From Lactococcus taiwanensis (GTDB taxonomy: Bacteria; Bacillota; Bacilli; Lactobacillales; Streptococcaceae): a DNA stretch of 64,000 nucleotides. Position numbers and translations under genes: made by a program. This document shows positions 25,855 to 32,596 of the stretch, piece by piece (the stretch's first letter is position 1; each line of letters starts with the position of its first letter). The notes under the pieces are model-generated. The model worked only from the letters and a program-made list of their open reading frames with translations. It ran no database searches and was not told where the DNA came from. The stretch is taken from positions 1-64,000 of the forward strand of contig NZ_BNDT01000006.1 in the NCBI RefSeq assembly GCF_014905395.1, read 5' to 3'.

Positions 25855-26342
25855 CTGTTTCTCCCCATAAAAACATTATGTCTATAAAAGTTATTTTACA
25901 CCAAGCTTAAATAAAATACACGTGTCGCTAAAACCATAAAATTACATAAGCATTTCTTAAAAGTCCATTATCTTACACGGCATCTAATTTATCTGTTAAT
26001 TTAGAAGCGATGTCTTGTGATGTATTAAACAAAAAGATAAAAATAGCAAATGTTTCATAAGAATAACACTCTCTAAATTAGGACATCATTAATACAAAAA
26101 GAGGTTTTTTTCAAATTGCATTTCCGACCTGTTATCCTATAGAATATTTTTATAAAAATCGTAATTTGTACTAAAAGGGTGCCATAATAGATGCCACAAA
26201 TACAGACAGAAAGTATATACTAATAGACGTCACATTGTTTTTCCGATGCTTAAATCTATCTTTTTGAATACAAGGTATATTTAGTCAAAGCATTCATATC
26301 TCAATGTAAATCAAAACAAACTCTAGCAGAAAGGATATAACT
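25855..26342. other. Intergenic region between LPXTG gene and small XRE gene
   Basis: Holds both divergent promoters; no gene seen. A CACGTG core (25919-25924) within an ACACGTGT palindrome lies upstream of the LPXTG gene and also occurs near 22277. AGAAAGGA precedes the XRE start. Confidence 0.45.
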
Positions 26343-26687
26343 ATGAGCAAAGAAAATTTATTTTATGAACGTCTCTTAGAACTCATGAATTCATCACACA
26401 AATCCATGAATCAAATTGAAAGAGAACTTGGCTATCCACGAAATGCATTACACAATTACAAAACTGGTCGTGAACCTTCAGCAGTAAGGCTTTTAGAGCT
26501 TGCAAGCTATTTTGAAGTAGAACCTGAATATCTTATTGGGCAAGATACTACAAGCCGCTCAAAATCTATTGAATCTATCTTCAATACTCTTGATTTTAAG
26601 CAAAAAAAAGAGCTCATTGTCCTTTGTCAAGATTGGATAAGGTCACAATTGGATTATTCTAACAATACTACTCATAAAGTGTCTTGA
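26343..26687 (+). CDS. Small XRE-family DNA-binding regulator
   Basis: 114 residues; helix-turn-helix at about 8-68 with NQIERELGYPRNALHNYKTG and then LLELASYFEVEPEYLIG. It is a paralogue of the 104-residue protein at 6255-6569. The C-terminal tail (KQKKELIVLCQDWI) also matches. It is divergent from the lectin-like LPXTG gene, and a role in its control is plausible. AGAAAGGA precedes the ATG, and a terminator follows. Confidence 0.8.
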   Translation: MSKENLFYERLLELMNSSHKSMNQIERELGYPRNALHNYKTGREPSAVRLLELASYFEVEPEYLIGQDTTSRSKSIESIFNTLDFKQKKELIVLCQDWIRSQLDYSNNTTHKVS

Positions 26688-26730
26688 TTAATCATAAAAA
26701 AATTAATAATTTTCTATCATATTAGCATTA

Positions 26731-26761
26731 AAAAATACCTTGAAATTTCAAGGTATTTTTT
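26731..26761. terminator. Terminator between XRE and MFS genes
   Basis: AAAATACCTTGAAATTTCAAGGTATTTTTT, a fully symmetrical stem serving the convergent genes. Confidence 0.85.
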
Positions 26762-26773
26762 GTTGGATTAGTC

Positions 26774-27934
26774 TCATTTACTAAAATTTCTTTTATTCAT
26801 GAACAATGATAAAAAGCCTGTTCCTAATAAAATGATTGCCGAAACGTAGTATGGGAAGAGATGATTAATGTCAAAAAGGTATCCGGCTGCCAAGGGACCT
26901 AGTATATTACCAAAACTTGTAAATGCAGAATTAAGTCCATTAATAGCCCCCTGTCTTTCTCCTGCATTTTTAGAAAGATAAGTAGTGACAGCAGGCCTAA
27001 ACAAATCAAAAGCTAGAAATACTACAAACGTAGAAATCGCCACTAGCAAATTACTTTTTGTGAACGCTATAACGCCGATAAAGACGGCACTAGCAAAAAA
27101 CGTAAGTTGAATTAACCCTAATTCTCCTATTTTATTGACGATTGGATCGAATAAAAAAACTTGAAAGAAGAGTGCTAAAACACCACTCACACTAATAACA
27201 AGAGCTATCTCTCCCATTGAAAAATCAAAATTGATTGTGGCCATAATACTATATATTGATTCAAAGGCTTGTAAACCAAAAGAAGAAATCAAGATGATCA
27301 CAAATAAAGACCCAAACATTGGATTCTTAAGGATTGACATAAAGGATACTTTTTCAGCCGTATGTTCACTCTGCATTGATTTTTCAGGTTCTTTTAAAAC
27401 AGTAAGAGTCAAAACGAAACCTATAAAAGCTAAGAGTGCTGCCGCAAAAAAAGGTACACGAATTCCTAGGGCTGCTAGAAATCCGCCAATCCCCGGTCCG
27501 ATAATAAAACCACCGCTAATTGCAGCTGATACCAATCCCATTGCCTTAGGACGTTCTGCAATAGTCGTTAGGTCAGCCACATAGGCTGTCACCGATGGCA
27601 TAATCATAGCCGCTGCAACTCCTCCAAGAGCGCGCGAAATATAGAATCCTGTTTTTACCTGAGCTAAACCAAATAATAATTCTGAAAAAGAAAAAACAAT
27701 CATACCTAATGCAATGAGTTTTTTCCGACCGATTTTATCTGATAAAGCTCCTGCAATAGGTGAAGCAACCAATTGCGCAATCGCAAAAATCGAAATCATC
27801 ATTCCCATCGTTGTCCCTGAGAAATGCATTTGTTCTTTCAATGTTGGCAACACTGGTATAACTAAACCTGCTCCCAAAAAAACAAGAAATAAATTTGAAA
27901 TAGCCAAATTCATCATTCTTTTTTTGTTCTTCAT
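26774..27934 (-). CDS. MFS multidrug efflux transporter (NorA/Bmr type)
   Basis: 386 residues, 12 predicted membrane spans. Carries the MFS loop motif GALSDKIGRKK after span 2 and the antiporter motif GFIIGPGIGGFLA in span 5, both typical of drug:H+ antiporters. The substrate cannot be inferred. A strong GAGGAGG ribosome site precedes the ATG. It lies beside a small multidrug-resistance-family exporter on the same strand, 122 bp apart. Confidence 0.85.
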   Translation of the reverse strand: MKNKKRMMNLAISNLFLVFLGAGLVIPVLPTLKEQMHFSGTTMGMMISIFAIAQLVASPIAGALSDKIGRKKLIALGMIVFSFSELLFGLAQVKTGFYISRALGGVAAAMIMPSVTAYVADLTTIAERPKAMGLVSAAISGGFIIGPGIGGFLAALGIRVPFFAAALLAFIGFVLTLTVLKEPEKSMQSEHTAEKVSFMSILKNPMFGSLFVIILISSFGLQAFESIYSIMATINFDFSMGEIALVISVSGVLALFFQVFLFDPIVNKIGELGLIQLTFFASAVFIGVIAFTKSNLLVAISTFVVFLAFDLFRPAVTTYLSKNAGERQGAINGLNSAFTSFGNILGPLAAGYLFDINHLFPYYVSAIILLGTGFLSLFMNKRNFSK

Positions 27935-28056
27935 TTTTTCCTCCTCATTAAAAATAGCAAATAGAACGAACTATTGCTACTTTATCTTATTTTTTACCAA
28001 TTCATCCATTATAACATGAATCTAATGGATAGAATACATTATTGTTTCAAGAAGAC

Positions 28057-28377
28057 TTAGTGACCGCTTGTTACTTTTATGCCAATAATTCCAATAATTA
28101 GCAATCCTATAAATAACCAGGTCATAGTCGGAACCTTATCTTTAAATAAGATAATACCTATAATAATGGAGCCTACGGCACCCACCCCTGTCCAAATAGG
28201 ATAGGCAATACCTAAGGGCATTTTTTTTAGAGCAAATGCTAAAAAAGTAAAACTAGCAATCATTCCCACTACTGTCAACAATGAAAACTTAAAGTTAGAA
28301 AATCCTTGGCTCATTTTCATCGTAGTTGCCCAAGCCACTTCAAACAATCCTGCTAATATAAGATAAAACCACGTCAT
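28057..28377 (-). CDS. SMR-family exporter, Gdx/SugE type
   Basis: 106 residues and four membrane spans, a normal SMR length. The glutamate of the transport site is in LAGLFEVAWATTMK (E13). The sequence fits the Gdx/SugE subgroup (KMSQGF, LPLGIAYPIWTGVGAVG-like core) rather than EmrE. Characterised Gdx proteins export guanidinium in exchange for protons. AAAGGAG precedes the ATG. A leader with several hairpins lies upstream (28378-28500). Confidence 0.85.
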   Translation of the reverse strand: MTWFYLILAGLFEVAWATTMKMSQGFSNFKFSLLTVVGMIASFTFLAFALKKMPLGIAYPIWTGVGAVGSIIIGIILFKDKVPTMTWLFIGLLIIGIIGIKVTSGH

Positions 28378-28500
28378 TGTCTACTCCTTTTTCAAATAAA
28401 AAAACGACTTCCCACATTTCTTCAAAGACCTACTGAAATGTAAAAACCGCTTAGCGTTTGACTCCCGGTGGAGCATTTATTCATTTCCATTATTCTAACA
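28378..28500 (-). promoter_or_regulatory. Structured 5' leader of the Gdx-like gene
   Basis: On the minus strand this leader can form CTCC-ACCG-GGAG, then AAACGC-TAA-GCGGTTT, then ACATTTC-N14-GAAATGT, followed by GGGAAGTCG and seven T. Gdx genes are often under guanidine riboswitches, but I could not match it to the known guanidine-I, -II or -III consensus. Confidence 0.35.
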
Positions 28501-28579
28501 TATTTCAACTAAAAAATATAGGCTTTTAGGCTCGTTAATGTCTCATCTCTCTTAAATAGTATTTTTATCACATTTCGTG

Positions 28580-28593
28580 TATAATATAGCTCA
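28580..28593 (+). promoter_or_regulatory. -10 box immediately before a start codon (likely leaderless)
   Basis: TATAAT at 28580-28585 ends 7 bp before the ATG at 28593, and there is no ribosome site. Transcription would start at or next to the ATG. Confidence 0.55.
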
Positions 28594-29537
28594 TGAAAAA
28601 TTTGAAAAAAAAGCGACTTTGGCGTTGGGTAATAGGCCTCTTTGCACTGCTATTAATAATAGACTTTGGGGTAACCCTTTATTTTTATAAAGTAGCTTGT
28701 GTCCGTAATGATACACCGGTAAGCCAAGTAAAATCTAGTAGTCCAAACTACTCCCTTATCAAAAAGTTTGACAAACTTCCCAAATCTACTGAAACAATAA
28801 CGAGTGATCACTTAGAATTAAAAGCATGGTATGTTCCAGCCACCGTTCGTACTGACAAGACTGTCATAGTAGTCCACGGTTTCCGTCAGAATAAATCTGC
28901 AATGCGTCAGTACGGCGAGCTTTTCCATGAGTTAGGATATAATGTCTTAATGCCTGATAATCGTGGTGCAGGTGACTCTGAGGGTAAATTCATTACCTTT
29001 GGATATCATGATAAAACTGATGTTATTGCCTGGGCGAATTATCTTACTCAAAAGAACCCCCAAAGCGACTTGACCTTATATGGGCTATCTATGGGTGCGG
29101 CAACAGTCATGATGGCTTCCAGTGAAAAAGCACTTCCAAGTTCTGTCAAAAACATCATTGAAGATTGTGGCTATACGAATGCTTGGGATGAGATTGTTTA
29201 TCAAGCAAAATCTAGTTATAATCTACCTGCATTTCCTTTGGTCTATAGCGTCTCTCTCGAAAGCAAGATTCGTCAAGGCTGGTTTTTCAATGAAGCAAAC
29301 GCCACTAAAGCTTTGTCGAAGAACACGCGCCCCATTCTTCTTATCCATGGTGATAAAGATACATATGTTCCCACAAAAATGGTTTATGAGAATTATCAAG
29401 CTGTCAAATCAGGTACACCTAAAAAACTGTTAATTGTCAAAGGAGCGACACATGCGAGATCTTTCGAAACTGATCCTAAGCTCTATCGCAAAACTATTGC
29501 CCAGTTTATGTCAACTTACAATCCTATCAGTAAATAA
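28593..29537 (+). CDS. Membrane-anchored alpha/beta-hydrolase
   Basis: 314 residues. One N-terminal membrane span (about 10-32) with positive residues inside, then an extracytoplasmic alpha/beta-hydrolase fold: VVHGFRQNK, PDNRGAGDSEG, the nucleophile elbow GLSMGA (Ser166), LIHGDKDTYV (Asp) and GATHARS (His). It resembles the YqkD group of serine hydrolases in Bacilli, whose substrate is unknown. It has no ribosome site and may be leaderless. Confidence 0.85.
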   Translation: MKNLKKKRLWRWVIGLFALLLIIDFGVTLYFYKVACVRNDTPVSQVKSSSPNYSLIKKFDKLPKSTETITSDHLELKAWYVPATVRTDKTVIVVHGFRQNKSAMRQYGELFHELGYNVLMPDNRGAGDSEGKFITFGYHDKTDVIAWANYLTQKNPQSDLTLYGLSMGAATVMMASSEKALPSSVKNIIEDCGYTNAWDEIVYQAKSSYNLPAFPLVYSVSLESKIRQGWFFNEANATKALSKNTRPILLIHGDKDTYVPTKMVYENYQAVKSGTPKKLLIVKGATHARSFETDPKLYRKTIAQFMSTYNPISK

Positions 29538-29573
29538 CACAACACCTAAACCGATGGATTATTGGGTTTATTC

Positions 29574-29602
29574 TTGACAACTCCACCTCTAAATGGTATT
29601 AT
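29574..29602 (+). promoter_or_regulatory. Promoter of tRNA-Leu
   Basis: TTGACA, 17-bp spacer, TATTAT, ending 16 bp before the tRNA. Confidence 0.8.
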
Positions 29603-29618
29603 ATTAAGGTACTGTTTT

Positions 29619-29704
29619 GCGGTGGTGGCGGAATTGGCAGACGCGCAGGATTAAGGATCCTGTGACCGCTTTAGGTCGTGAGGGTTCAAGTCCCTCCCAC
29701 CGCA
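29619..29704 (+). tRNA. tRNA-Leu (anticodon UAA)
   Basis: 86 nt. The acceptor stem GCGGTGG pairs with CCACCGC, discriminator A, long class-II variable arm (TGACCGCTTTAGGTCGT), T-arm GGGTTCAAGTCCC. The anticodon loop is GATTAAGGATC with TAA, reading UUA/UUG leucine codons. The 3' CCA is not encoded (TCA follows). Confidence 0.95.
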
Positions 29705-29717
29705 TCATAATTACAAG

Positions 29718-29748
29718 AAAACTCCTACCTATTTAGGAGTTTTTTTAT
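29718..29748 (+). terminator. Terminator after tRNA-Leu
   Basis: AAAACTCCTA-CCTATT-TAGGAGTTTTTTT. Confidence 0.85.
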
Positions 29749-29754
29749 TAAATA

Positions 29755-29795
29755 AAATACACTTAGTACAAACTGTACTAAGTGTTTCTTTTTAG
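29755..29795 (-). terminator. Terminator of EPS locus 2 operon
   Basis: ACACTTAGTACA-AAC-TGTACTAAGTGT (29759-29785), 12-bp arms, flanked by A/T-rich tracts, just after the GGDEF gene stop. Confidence 0.75.
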
Positions 29796-29802
29796 AACTT
29801 TT

Positions 29803-30993
29803 TTAGTCCTCTTTGTAGTAAACTTGGTTTTTTCCTTTATGTTTTGCCACGTAGAGTGATTCATCAACCTGATGAATCACTTCGTTTCGATCCATAAATT
29901 CTGTTATTTCTGAGATACCCGCTGAAATAGTAATTTTGAAACAGTGACCACGATATTCGAAAAGTTCTCCAGATATTTTTCTCAGTACTTTTTCCATCAC
30001 GAATTTCGCATTCATCCCCGTAACATTTCTAAATATAAGAAAGAACTCATCACCACCATATCTAAACAACTGACCGTTACTCTGTTCCTCTTTTAAAGTT
30101 TCCTTAACGAGTTCACATAACCGCTTCAGAACATAGTCTCCAGAACCATGTCCATATGTATCATTGATATGTTTAAAGGCGTCCACATCAAACAATACAA
30201 CAGAGAACATCGTGATATTTTTACTAATGAGTAAGTCCTTGAGAACTTCCTCAAACTTACGCCTATTATAAACTTGTGTTAAGTCATCAATATATATATT
30301 TTTTTTCATCAAATTATACTCTTTGATGATAATATTAATTGCAGAAAAAACTATTTTTGCTAAAAATAAAAGGAAAACTATTTTTATATAAATCTGGAAA
30401 AAATAAATAGGAAGAGAAGTTTTTATATACACTTCTAAAAAGTAACTATCATGCCAAGTTGCGATGGTACTGTAGAGTAAAAATACTGAAATATTTACAG
30501 CAAAACCTATAATTGGATAAAATATTAAACTATATTTATTGATGTATTCTCGGTGTCTAAAAACTTTCATAATCGTGAACCAGAACAGTACAAGACCTGC
30601 GATAACCGCAAGAACTTTTAACCAATCAAATTCATAAGTAAATAGATAAAGACCCAAAAATACAACGAGTGTAGGGATTACTGTATATTCAGCATAATCA
30701 TAGAGAGAATAAAGGAAATAGTTCACTACAATCGTGACGAGCATTAGCGAGATATCACTGATTAAATACCCTTGCACAGCATTGGGATCGATTCGATTAA
30801 ACAGAATCCTTAAAATTGCCATCCATACAAAAAAGTTTAAAGAATACAAGCAAAAGACGAGATACTTATTTGTATGCTTCAAATAATGGTTGATAATATG
30901 TCGAAACACAAAGAGGAAACCTAACACAGTCGGTATCACAAATAGCTTTACCATAAATTCCTTGCCTAGTATATTAGTAAAATCTATCATCAC
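29803..30993 (-). CDS. Membrane diguanylate cyclase (GGDEF), paralogue B, EPS locus 2
   Basis: 396 residues. About seven N-terminal spans (12-215) paralogous to those of the protein at 14720-15859 (shared VIPxxLGF, LYSLNF, DISL and EYTVxP elements), then YIDDLTQVYNRRKF and an active GGDEF at 313-317 (FRYGGDEFF). The I-site RxxD is lacking (QSNG at that position), so product inhibition by that route is not expected. It makes c-di-GMP at the membrane. It is the last gene of the EPS locus 2 operon, 47 bp after the EAL gene. Confidence 0.92.
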   Translation of the reverse strand: MMIDFTNILGKEFMVKLFVIPTVLGFLFVFRHIINHYLKHTNKYLVFCLYSLNFFVWMAILRILFNRIDPNAVQGYLISDISLMLVTIVVNYFLYSLYDYAEYTVIPTLVVFLGLYLFTYEFDWLKVLAVIAGLVLFWFTIMKVFRHREYINKYSLIFYPIIGFAVNISVFLLYSTIATWHDSYFLEVYIKTSLPIYFFQIYIKIVFLLFLAKIVFSAINIIIKEYNLMKKNIYIDDLTQVYNRRKFEEVLKDLLISKNITMFSVVLFDVDAFKHINDTYGHGSGDYVLKRLCELVKETLKEEQSNGQLFRYGGDEFFLIFRNVTGMNAKFVMEKVLRKISGELFEYRGHCFKITISAGISEITEFMDRNEVIHQVDESLYVAKHKGKNQVYYKED

Positions 30994-31040
30994 TACCTCC
31001 TATAGCTCCCGCTACCATTCTTTTCTTAATTTACAGCACA

Positions 31041-31745
31041 TTATTTTATTTTTCGAGGAAGCTCATAATAGTAAGATTGTTGCTTCCATTCCTTTGGAAA
31101 GCTATCGAGAAGCCCTTGTTCTTCCACACCTTCTATTACCACTTCTTTCCCCAGTTCACTAATGATATGAGCCAGTGAAAAGAGCAACTTATGAGCTTCT
31201 TTACTAGGGAGAATGCGTTTAAACCCTACCCAAGAAATTTTTACACGAGATATCAATTCATCTAAAGCGTACAGAGTTTCAAAAGTATTTACACCAGACA
31301 AAAAATCATCCAAAGCAATGCTATATCCCATCTGTTTAACTGCTTTTATGATGTTTACAGGCACTAATTCCTCATATGCGTTATTACGCCTTACTGGAAT
31401 CCGCTCGGTAAATTCTATTTTTAAGCGATCTTTGTATTTAAATTTTTTCAAAAATACAAGTGTTTCCTCATAAAATAATTCCTGATAATCCAAATTAAGA
31501 CAATAGATATTCTGATCTTGCTCAAAATAGTCATTCAGTAATTCTTCAATATGATCTATATAGAGTTTATGAATCCTTTCATCTGTCATAATCTTATAAA
31601 ACAGTTGACTCGGAAAAGCACAAAGTCCTTCTGCTTCACATCTTAACAGGAGTTCATACTCATGCGTTTCACTTTCATGTAAATTATAAATGCCTTGCTT
31701 GAAGAAAATTAAATCTTTGATTGGAAAAGGAGTTCCGCTTTTCAT
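31041..31745 (-). CDS. EAL-domain phosphodiesterase, paralogue B, EPS locus 2
   Basis: 234 residues, a bare EAL domain. Metal and catalytic positions are kept: E31 (YELLLR), N84, E111 (IEFTE), D146-D147 (ALDDF), K169 and E205 (VIEGVE). The C-terminal QGYxxSKP of typical EAL domains is altered to QQSYYYELPRK, so activity may be reduced. It probably degrades c-di-GMP made by the following cyclase. GAGGTGATGAG precedes the ATG; it follows the degenerate EAL gene by 128 bp. Confidence 0.82.
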   Translation of the reverse strand: MKSGTPFPIKDLIFFKQGIYNLHESETHEYELLLRCEAEGLCAFPSQLFYKIMTDERIHKLYIDHIEELLNDYFEQDQNIYCLNLDYQELFYEETLVFLKKFKYKDRLKIEFTERIPVRRNNAYEELVPVNIIKAVKQMGYSIALDDFLSGVNTFETLYALDELISRVKISWVGFKRILPSKEAHKLLFSLAHIISELGKEVVIEGVEEQGLLDSFPKEWKQQSYYYELPRKIK

Positions 31746-31873
31746 CTCATCACCTCTTTACTCTATCTAAAAAGCAAACTTCCTTTTATGTCTCCGACAT
31801 ATTTTTATTTTGCTTAAAATTATTAAAGTTCACACACTCTAATCTAGCACTTCTGTTTATCTTTAATTAATAA

Positions 31874-32560
31874 TTATTTAATTTGCATTTGTGGCTTACC
31901 ATACAGAAAACCTTGCCTCAGATTTATACCTAAAAGGTCTACAAGTTCCGCATCAGCTTTGGTTTCTACCTCTGAAACAATCAATTCAATTTGATATTTC
32001 TTAGTTAGTTTGCCCCAAAATTTTAAAGTCAAGTCCAACCAGCTTTGCTCTTTATTAAAGTATTTCATATCTAATTTTATAAAATCGATGTAAGGCAATA
32101 GTTTATGGATATTTTTTGCATGACTAAATTCTGAGCCTATATTGTTAATAGAAAAATAAACGTCTTGTTTTTTGTATCTCAAAATTCGCCGCTTTATAGC
32201 TCTCACTTTTTTAGGTTTTTTTCGAATTTCATTATGCGATAGTTCAATAACTAAAACCATTGGTGCTATTTGTGCGCTCACCTCTTTAATAATTTTACGC
32301 AAGCGATAACTTAATAGTTGCTTACTAGTAAGCTTTAAGATAAACTTAAAATTTCCTTGATGAAGGTTTTCTTTAGACTTTATCACTGTTTCTTTAATTA
32401 TCTCCAAGGAAATCTTATCAAAGTCTTGTGGCAAAACCCATTCGCCGGACGTATCTTTGATACGCAGTAAACTTTCAAATCCAAAGACACTTCCTGATCG
32501 GTCATAGATTTTATTAAAGAAATATAAGTAATTATCGTTTTTCTTTGTTTTACCGAACAC
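31874..32560 (-). CDS. Degenerate EAL protein, probable c-di-GMP receptor, EPS locus 2
   Basis: 228 residues, GTG start (32558-32560) with AGGAGG six bases upstream. The EAL fold is recognisable: FESLLR (E29), VIELSHNE (E106), IDFIKLD (K162) and RQGFLYGKP (Q216). But the catalytic DD pair is NN (N139-N140 in SINNIGSE), the Asn of INLS is Lys (LKLTS, K76) and the loop-6 glycine is lost (VSEVET). Two metal ligands are therefore missing. Such proteins (for example FimX, LapD) bind c-di-GMP without cleaving it. It lies 36 bp after the glycosyltransferase gene, which has no PilZ domain, so it is the best candidate for the c-di-GMP sensor of this synthase. Confidence 0.8.
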   Translation of the reverse strand: MFGKTKKNDNYLYFFNKIYDRSGSVFGFESLLRIKDTSGEWVLPQDFDKISLEIIKETVIKSKENLHQGNFKFILKLTSKQLLSYRLRKIIKEVSAQIAPMVLVIELSHNEIRKKPKKVRAIKRRILRYKKQDVYFSINNIGSEFSHAKNIHKLLPYIDFIKLDMKYFNKEQSWLDLTLKFWGKLTKKYQIELIVSEVETKADAELVDLLGINLRQGFLYGKPQMQIK

Positions 32561-32596
32561 TTCAACCTCCTCTATCTCAGCAATTATCGTTATTTT

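Noticed and set aside
28378-28500. Guanidine-II riboswitch
   Set aside because: The first stem-loop has loop ACCG, not ACGR, and there is no second ACGR hairpin; kept only as an unclassified structured leader.
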